A stretch of 11,074 nucleotides of DNA from Physcocola sp002396385. GTDB lineage: Bacteria > Bacteroidota > Bacteroidia > Bacteroidales > Paludibacteraceae. Under the pieces are notes generated by a model. The model searched no databases. It was not told the origin of the DNA and worked only from the letters and a program-made list of their open reading frames with translations. The first letter of the stretch is position 1, and every line of letters begins with the position of its first letter. The translations under genes were made by a program, and so were the position numbers. The stretch covers positions 1 to 11,074 of the forward strand of contig CAMNDM010000076.1 in assembly GCA_946535435.1 (NCBI GenBank). The letters are read 5' to 3'. Below, piece after piece: positions 7,248 through 11,074 of the stretch.

Positions 7248-8303
7248 ATGAAAAAGAAAGTATTAACGGCGTTGGCCGTTTCGCTGTTAAGCGTCAATAT
7301 GTTTGCCAAACAAGGTTGGCAGCTGGTGTGGAACGACGAGTTCGACTACCAGGGCGCTCCCGATGAGTCTAAATGGTCGTTCGACACTCAGGGTAATAAC
7401 TGGGATTGGGGAAATGATGAGGCACAGAACTATACCCCTAAAGAAAATAAAAACGCCTGGGTGGAAGACGGTAACCTTATTATTGAGGCCCGTAAGGAAC
7501 CTTACCGTTGGTATGGCGACGGACAGACGAAAGAGTACACGTCGGCACGGTTGCGCACGCTTGGTAAGGGCGACTGGCTCTATGGTAAGGTCGAGGTGCG
7601 TGCCCTCTTGCCTAAGGGTAGGGGCATGTGGCCGGCTATATGGATGCTGGCTTCTGAGGAAAAGTACGGTGGTTGGCCTAAGAGTGGCGAACTTGACATT
7701 ATGGAAAATGTGGGGTTCGACCCGACTAAAATACATTGCAACATCCATACCGAAGCCTACAATCACGGTATTGGTACTAACAAGGGAAACACGGTTTCCA
7801 CTTCCAATCCGAATGAAAACTGGCACATCTACAGTATGGAGTGGGATGCCGAAAAGGTCATTTTCTTCCTCGACGGCAACCAGGTCTTCCGTTTCGATAA
7901 TGAGCACAAGTCGTATCGCGAATGGCCTTACGACCAGAAATTCCATCTGCTCCTCAATATCGCTGTTGGCGGTTCTTGGGGTGGCGAACAGGGCATCGAC
8001 AACAGTGTCTTCCCTCAACGTATGCTTGTCGACTATGTGCGTGTGTATCAAATGGGCGAAGTTGACGATAATACGGCGGCTGGAATTGTGCGCAACCACG
8101 ATTCTTTCATATACCAATGCGGTGGTTTGCTTCATGTTGTGAATGGTGTGGCTGGTAGCCCCTACCGTATAGTTTCTCCTGCTGGTGGCATTCTTAAATC
8201 GGGTAGGTTGGCCGACGATGCTACGGTCAATGTGGAAAACCTTGCAAAAGGTTACTACCTCCTTTCCATCGACAACAAATCTTTTCCTTTTATAAAGGAG
8301 TAA
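7248..8303 (+). CDS. Secreted GH16 beta-glucanase (laminarinase-like) with reduced sorting domain
   Basis: A glycoside hydrolase of family 16, which cleaves beta-1,3 or mixed beta-1,3/1,4 glucans with retention of configuration. The start chosen (ATG at 7248, 351 residues) opens a signal peptide MKKKVLTALAVSLLSVNMFA; the frame is open back to 7113, but that extension is not signal-like. The GH16 domain spans about 23-268, from WQLVWNDEFDY to VDYVRVYQM. The active site is GELDIMEN at 147-154: Glu148 nucleophile, Asp150 assisting, Glu153 acid/base. The spacing without the extra residue of lichenases is that of the laminarinase type. GMWPAIWML (126-134) and a Trp-rich cleft support this. The last 60 or so residues (GYYLLSIDNKSFPFIK) resemble a type A T9SS sorting domain but lack the PNP box, so secretion route is less certain than for the C25 protease. 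It is divergent from the protease operon. Confidence 0.93.
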   Translation: MKKKVLTALAVSLLSVNMFAKQGWQLVWNDEFDYQGAPDESKWSFDTQGNNWDWGNDEAQNYTPKENKNAWVEDGNLIIEARKEPYRWYGDGQTKEYTSARLRTLGKGDWLYGKVEVRALLPKGRGMWPAIWMLASEEKYGGWPKSGELDIMENVGFDPTKIHCNIHTEAYNHGIGTNKGNTVSTSNPNENWHIYSMEWDAEKVIFFLDGNQVFRFDNEHKSYREWPYDQKFHLLLNIAVGGSWGGEQGIDNSVFPQRMLVDYVRVYQMGEVDDNTAAGIVRNHDSFIYQCGGLLHVVNGVAGSPYRIVSPAGGILKSGRLADDATVNVENLAKGYYLLSIDNKSFPFIKE

Positions 8304-8315
8304 GCCTTTATAGTA

Positions 8316-8339
8316 CCTTCTTTCGGTGAGGAAAGAAGG
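8316..8339 (+). terminator. Hairpin after the GH16 gene, possible terminator
   Basis: CCTTCTTTC and GAAAGAAGG form a perfect 9-bp stem around a 6-nt loop, 13 bp beyond the glucanase stop codon. There is no T-run after it, so it may attenuate or protect the 3' end rather than terminate. No promoter of the usual type was found between it and the gene at 8409, so read-through may supply that gene. Confidence 0.45.
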
Positions 8340-8408
8340 CAGGAAGAGACTTTAATAACTATTCTTCTGCTTTTCTGCGATAATCAGTAAAATATACAGT
8401 CAGTACCC

Positions 8409-9563
8409 ATGTACATTCACGATTCCACAATAAAATATCTTAAACAGTCAGAGGGGTTGATTTTTAAGTCACTGCCTACTGGTTGTTGTTGTTGTTCTAT
8501 GTGGATTACTGCTATTGCGGTCGTATTCTTACCGGTATTTATTGAAATTTTTGGCCTGTTTCTGGCGTTGTTGTCGTTGGTGGTCTTTATGGCTGTTCTT
8601 TGGGCCTATGCCTTATGGGATGGCAATAGAGAATATATCAAATTGTTGGAGGATGGTTTTGAACTATATGCTATAAAAGGCTTTAAAACGATTCCCAAAA
8701 AGTACAATTGGAAGGATGTCGAGAAATTAGAAGTCATTCGTTCTGAAAAATATAAATACTTAATCATTAAGGAAAGAAATAAAGCGAAGGAACTTTCTCT
8801 CGTTATTGATTCTTTTGGGGATGGTAGGACTACTCTGAAGTCTGGCAAACCATTGGGCTGTGGTCTGAGCCTTGAGGTGTATATCAAACATATCGACTTA
8901 ATTTCAAAGGAAGACTCTTTTTCAAAATTTGTATTTGATAAAAACGAGAAAATAGCCACGGAGGAAAACGCTTGTAGCTTTATCTTGAACATGGTGTGTA
9001 AACTTAATCCTGCGGCCCGTTCTTCGCAGGCCAAAATCCTTGCTGCTGAAAGAAAAAGAAAATACCAGCTGTTAACCGGTTTCGATTATGACGATGATGT
9101 GAATGGCCTTTCCCATGCTGCCGGTGTGTTGCGGAAGTGGGAGCGAGCCGATAAGCAGCGTTTCGTGGAACTGCTGTTTCGTCTTGTGATAACTGACGAC
9201 GGCATTAAGAACGACGAGTGGTACTTTATGCAGCGTTTAATTGCCGACTTGGGGTTCAACCAGCATTGGCTCGATTACTTCAACCGGCGTTACAGCTCAT
9301 TACGCACCGAATTCGACTATAAGTACAATGAGCAGAGTTCGCCCTCTTCTTCATCTGTTGACAGTTCTTTACAATCTTACTACAACCTGTTGGGCCTCCC
9401 TGCCGATGCCTCCATCAGCCAGTTGCAGGCTGCCTACCATCAGTTGGCTATGGAGAACCATCCCGACCTCCCGAAGAATGCTAATCGCACGGCTGAATGC
9501 GAGAAAACTATGACGAAGATTAACGAGGCTTACGAGGTGCTGGCTAGAAGTCTGAATCGTTAG
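8409..9563 (+). CDS. Membrane-anchored J-domain protein with TerB-like region (DjlA-like plan)
   Basis: A 384-residue co-chaperone candidate that would stimulate DnaK ATPase at the inner membrane. The N-terminus carries a run of four cysteines (26-29), then a hydrophobic segment at about 31-70 long enough for two membrane spans. Residues about 75-180 form a beta-rich domain resembling a PH-like fold (FELYAIKGFKTIPKKYNWKDVE), though this is only by pattern. An all-helical region at about 240-300 (RFVELLFRLVITDDGIKNDE) fits a TerB-like domain as in DjlA. A Ser-rich linker (310-320) leads to a C-terminal J domain at 323-384 with the essential HPD at 351-353 and the final helix INEAYEVL. The order membrane, TerB-like, J matches DjlA, but the intervening domain and the C4 run do not belong to it. 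Downstream is a convergent gene pair with only 36 bp between. Confidence 0.85.
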   Translation: MYIHDSTIKYLKQSEGLIFKSLPTGCCCCSMWITAIAVVFLPVFIEIFGLFLALLSLVVFMAVLWAYALWDGNREYIKLLEDGFELYAIKGFKTIPKKYNWKDVEKLEVIRSEKYKYLIIKERNKAKELSLVIDSFGDGRTTLKSGKPLGCGLSLEVYIKHIDLISKEDSFSKFVFDKNEKIATEENACSFILNMVCKLNPAARSSQAKILAAERKRKYQLLTGFDYDDDVNGLSHAAGVLRKWERADKQRFVELLFRLVITDDGIKNDEWYFMQRLIADLGFNQHWLDYFNRRYSSLRTEFDYKYNEQSSPSSSSVDSSLQSYYNLLGLPADASISQLQAAYHQLAMENHPDLPKNANRTAECEKTMTKINEAYEVLARSLNR

Positions 9564-9599
9564 TGGTTCGGTGTAACTTTTGTTGTTTCTATCTACTTA

Positions 9600-10043
9600 T
9601 TAGTCGACCTCCCCTTCTACCGGTAGTTCCGGTGGTATCGCTTGGACTTCTCCTGCTTTCTTTTGGCCCACCTGGGTGCTGTCTCCGCCTTCTGTTTCGT
9701 TTTCAGGTTCTGGCGCATAAACGTCGCCCTCCAGTTGGTCGACCCTGATGGTGTCACCGCAGGTTGGTACCACATCACCATTATTCTCGCTTGTCGTTGG
9801 TCCGCAGGCACTGAGGGCTGCCATTCCGGTAAACAGGCCGGCAATCTTTATCGCTTTTCCTGCGGCTTTGCGTAAACTCAGTTGGTGCTCAATGTAGCGG
9901 ATGTCTTGCTCGCATTTTTCACACGTGCCACGGCAGTCGCCTTTGTGCTGGCATTCGTTCGGTGCGTAGTCTATCTCGTTCGCGTCGGCTATCTGCTTGC
10001 GGATGTTTTTCAATTCCTGGCACAGTTTCTTTCCTTTCTCCAT
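9600..10043 (-). CDS. Small cysteine-motif membrane protein, partner of the radical SAM gene
   Basis: A 147-residue protein of unknown function. The N-terminal half is soluble and charged, with a cysteine motif CX5CX3CX2C at Cys31, 37, 41 and 44 (CQHKGDCRGTCEKC), suited to binding a metal or an iron-sulphur cluster. A hydrophobic segment at about 65-79 follows a basic patch (RKAAGK), predicting a cytoplasmic N-terminus and an exported C-terminus. It ends in LSAC (77-80), identical in form to a lipobox but about 60 residues further in than normal. The C-terminal 65 residues are acidic and Pro/Glu/Gly-rich, probably disordered. The gene begins 5 bp after the radical SAM stop, so the two are translated together. 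It could be a modification substrate, an electron or cluster donor, or an anchor for the enzyme. No other in-frame ATG exists that would move the lipobox to the N-terminus. Confidence 0.8.
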   Translation of the reverse strand: MEKGKKLCQELKNIRKQIADANEIDYAPNECQHKGDCRGTCEKCEQDIRYIEHQLSLRKAAGKAIKIAGLFTGMAALSACGPTTSENNGDVVPTCGDTIRVDQLEGDVYAPEPENETEGGDSTQVGQKKAGEVQAIPPELPVEGEVD

Positions 10044-10048
10044 AGTGC

Positions 10049-10681
10049 TTATGCTTTTTTATTCCTTATTATGTAGTTGAACTCGTCGAAGTGGCTGAAC
10101 CCCATGCCTTCCAGTTTGGCGCGACTAGCCTTCACTTGTGTTTTGTCGTTAAAGTTGGGTATGCGGGGTAGCCTTATCATGCAACGGTCTTGCAGTTTTT
10201 GTTTCACAATCCAGTTCAGGTTGTTCAGCAGCCGTTCGTTACTTTTCCCGGTGTAGGCTTCGTAAATGGTTCCGTCCATATCTTTTATGTCGATGATGAA
10301 CTGTTTCACGAAGGGTGCGACCCTTTGCAGGTGTTCCAGTGGCACGTTCAGTGCGCTCTCTATATAGATGCTCCATTCGGGTGGACAGATGTCGTGAAAT
10401 TTTTCAATAAATACGCTGCGTAGCAGGGGCTCGCCACCGCCGAAGGTCACACCGCCGCCTGTCGCCAGAAAGTAGAGGTTGTCTATCATTACTTTTTCCA
10501 ACAGTGTTTCTGGGGTGTGGAGAACGACACGCGCGTCTGCCTTTAAACTCTGTGGATTTAAGCAGTATTTGCAGGCAAGCGTGCAGTCTCGAAAGGCAAC
10601 CAGTGTCGTCACTCCGTCACCGTCTACCGGTATCCTTAGGCGTTCTATCCCTATAAATGGGGCTTCCAGTGCTTCTGCCAT
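10049..10681 (-). CDS. Radical SAM enzyme, pyruvate formate-lyase activase-like
   Basis: A 210-residue radical SAM protein. CTLACKYC at 33-40 gives the CX3CX2C motif (Cys33, 37, 40) that ligates the 4Fe-4S cluster used to cleave S-adenosylmethionine. FGGGEPLL (80-87) is the SAM-binding GGE motif. The pattern FIDIKDMDGTIYEAYTG-like at about 148-165 and the short length resemble glycyl-radical activases such as PflA, but at 210 residues it is shorter than the usual 240-300 and carries no extra ferredoxin cluster domain. No glycyl radical enzyme is in the window. Instead it is paired, 5 bp apart, with a small cysteine-motif protein, a layout also seen in peptide-modifying systems. The start at 10681 leaves a 35-bp leader to a good -7 element. 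Enzyme class is secure; the substrate is unknown. Confidence 0.9.
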   Translation of the reverse strand: MAEALEAPFIGIERLRIPVDGDGVTTLVAFRDCTLACKYCLNPQSLKADARVVLHTPETLLEKVMIDNLYFLATGGGVTFGGGEPLLRSVFIEKFHDICPPEWSIYIESALNVPLEHLQRVAPFVKQFIIDIKDMDGTIYEAYTGKSNERLLNNLNWIVKQKLQDRCMIRLPRIPNFNDKTQVKASRAKLEGMGFSHFDEFNYIIRNKKA

Positions 10682-10715
10682 GCGCTCTTTATGTTGTTCT
10701 TATTTTTATTTATAG

Positions 10716-10723
10716 CAAATATA
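10716..10723 (-). promoter_or_regulatory. -7 element for the radical SAM operon
   Basis: TATATTTG on the minus strand is a full match to TAnnTTTG and lies about 35 bp upstream of the start codon at 10681, the best-placed promoter in the window. A -33 motif is not clear: a TTG is present but at short spacing. Confidence 0.6.
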
Positions 10724-10753
10724 GCAGATTCTCTCAATTATAAAACTATTTCC

Positions 10754-10783
10754 CCGTCTGTAAATCGGAATTTCCATACGTAT
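10754..10783. repeat. Decayed copy of the 46-bp palindromic repeat
   Basis: CCGTCTGTAA followed by a CGG and TTCCATA segment matches the first 25 or so bases of the complete units at 10794 and 11026 with several changes, which break the small hairpin. It starts 40 bp before the first complete copy. It appears to be a mutated or truncated member of the same family. Confidence 0.6.
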
Positions 10784-10793
10784 TCATCCACCC

Positions 10794-10839
10794 CCGTCTG
10801 TAAGACGGTATCTCCATAACCGGGTATGGGGGGACGGCG
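10794..10839. repeat. 46-bp palindromic repeat, copy 1
   Basis: The unit opens with a perfect 6-bp hairpin (CCGTCT, loop GTA, AGACGG). A second hairpin, CCATA/TATGG around ACCGGG, follows, then a G-run and GACGGCG, whose ACGG can pair with the opening CCGT as an alternative. It differs from copy 2 at one position. Size and fold recall REP-type intergenic repeats. Confidence 0.85.
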
Positions 10840-10938
10840 CAGGCGGCACCTCGTGCCCGGCAAAAGACGTGGCGTGAGTGTGTCTGGAAGCCACTACGTG
10901 CCCACCTTGTCCACAAACCTAACCATAGCGAAACTCTG

Positions 10939-10991
10939 CCGAAAGTGTGATTTTTCACCGATTCTTAATTCCGAAAATGTGATTGCTTACC
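10939..10991. repeat. Imperfect 21-bp direct repeat
   Basis: 10939-10959 and 10971-10991 share 17 of 21 bases (CCGAAA.TGTGATT core), 32 bp apart, between the two 46-bp units. No gene lies in 10682-11074: this stretch holds the -7 element, the 46-bp family and this repeat only. Whether it is part of a larger composite unit cannot be told from one example. Confidence 0.55.
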
Positions 10992-11025
10992 ATTTTTTCC
11001 CGCCAGTGTGCCAGTATTTAGCCCT

Positions 11026-11071
11026 CCGTCTGTAAGACGGTATCTCCATAACCGGGTATGGGGAGACGGCG
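11026..11071. repeat. 46-bp palindromic repeat, copy 2
   Basis: Same unit as at 10794-10839 with one substitution in the G-run, which restores an AGACGG at the 3' end. CCGTCT can thus pair either with the near AGACGG (11035-11040) or the far one (11064-11069), giving two mutually exclusive folds. It lies three bases from the window edge, so further copies may follow. Confidence 0.85.
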
Positions 11072-11074
11072 TAA

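Noticed and set aside
7287..8135. Long open frame on the minus strand across the GH16 gene (282 codons)
   Set aside because: It is fully antisense to a gene with complete GH16 catalytic motifs; its translation has no recognisable domain and low-complexity composition.
7303..8142. Second plus-strand frame within the GH16 gene (279 codons)
   Set aside because: A shadow of the glucanase reading frame, rich in Ser, Thr and Arg, with no signal peptide or motif.
10049..10681. Standard pyruvate formate-lyase activase gene (pflA)
   Set aside because: It is short for the family and has no glycyl radical enzyme beside it, so the specific name is not justified.
10754..11071. CRISPR array
   Set aside because: Only two intact units, irregular spacing (40 and 232 bp), and internally palindromic repeats of 46 bp; no cas genes are present.

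Overview
The window looks like chromosome from a Bacteroidota species of the order Bacteroidales, probably Prevotellaceae-like. This rests on two proteins ending in type IX secretion (T9SS) C-terminal sorting domains, a gingipain-family C25 protease, promoter elements of the Bacteroidales -7 type (TAnnTTTG), and the near absence of Shine-Dalgarno sites. No rRNA, tRNA, CRISPR array, insertion sequence or integrase was seen. All assignments come from reading motifs by eye; no database search was run.

Layout. (1) 1-1726, minus strand: a reverse transcriptase (RT) with a YSDD active site. A repeat and palindrome cluster lies at its 3' end (65-129). A structured 130-bp spacer lies at its 5' end (1591-1725), with a central hairpin enclosed by 8-bp inverted repeats. 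An RT with a structured non-coding segment directly upstream recalls retrons and the ncRNA-using defence RTs (DRT2, DRT9), but the protein lacks the retron motifs I looked for. (2) 1724-2731, minus: an unrecognised 335-residue protein with its own promoter. (3) 2732-3017: spacer with that promoter and a strong 15-bp hairpin terminator. (4) 3018-6760, minus: a two-gene operon with 2 bp between the genes, encoding a secreted tail-fibre-like beta-repeat protein with a C-terminal coiled coil and a large secreted C25 cysteine protease with a T9SS sorting domain. (5) 6761-7247: divergent control region with a 13-bp direct repeat next to a -7 element. (6) 7248-8303, plus: a secreted GH16 beta-glucanase with a reduced T9SS-like tail. 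(7) 8409-9563, plus: a membrane J-domain protein with a TerB-like segment, similar in plan to DjlA. (8) 9600-10681, minus: a radical SAM activase-like enzyme and a small cysteine-motif membrane protein, 5 bp apart, behind a clear promoter. (9) 10682-11074: gene-free stretch holding two near-identical 46-bp palindromic repeats, one decayed copy, and an imperfect 21-bp repeat.

How it fits together. The protease, tail-fibre-like protein and glucanase are all exported, and at least the protease should pass through T9SS to the cell surface, so the middle of the window is a surface and nutrient-acquisition segment. The two ends are accessory in character. The best candidates for an undescribed system are the RT with its structured spacer and the radical SAM/cysteine-motif pair.
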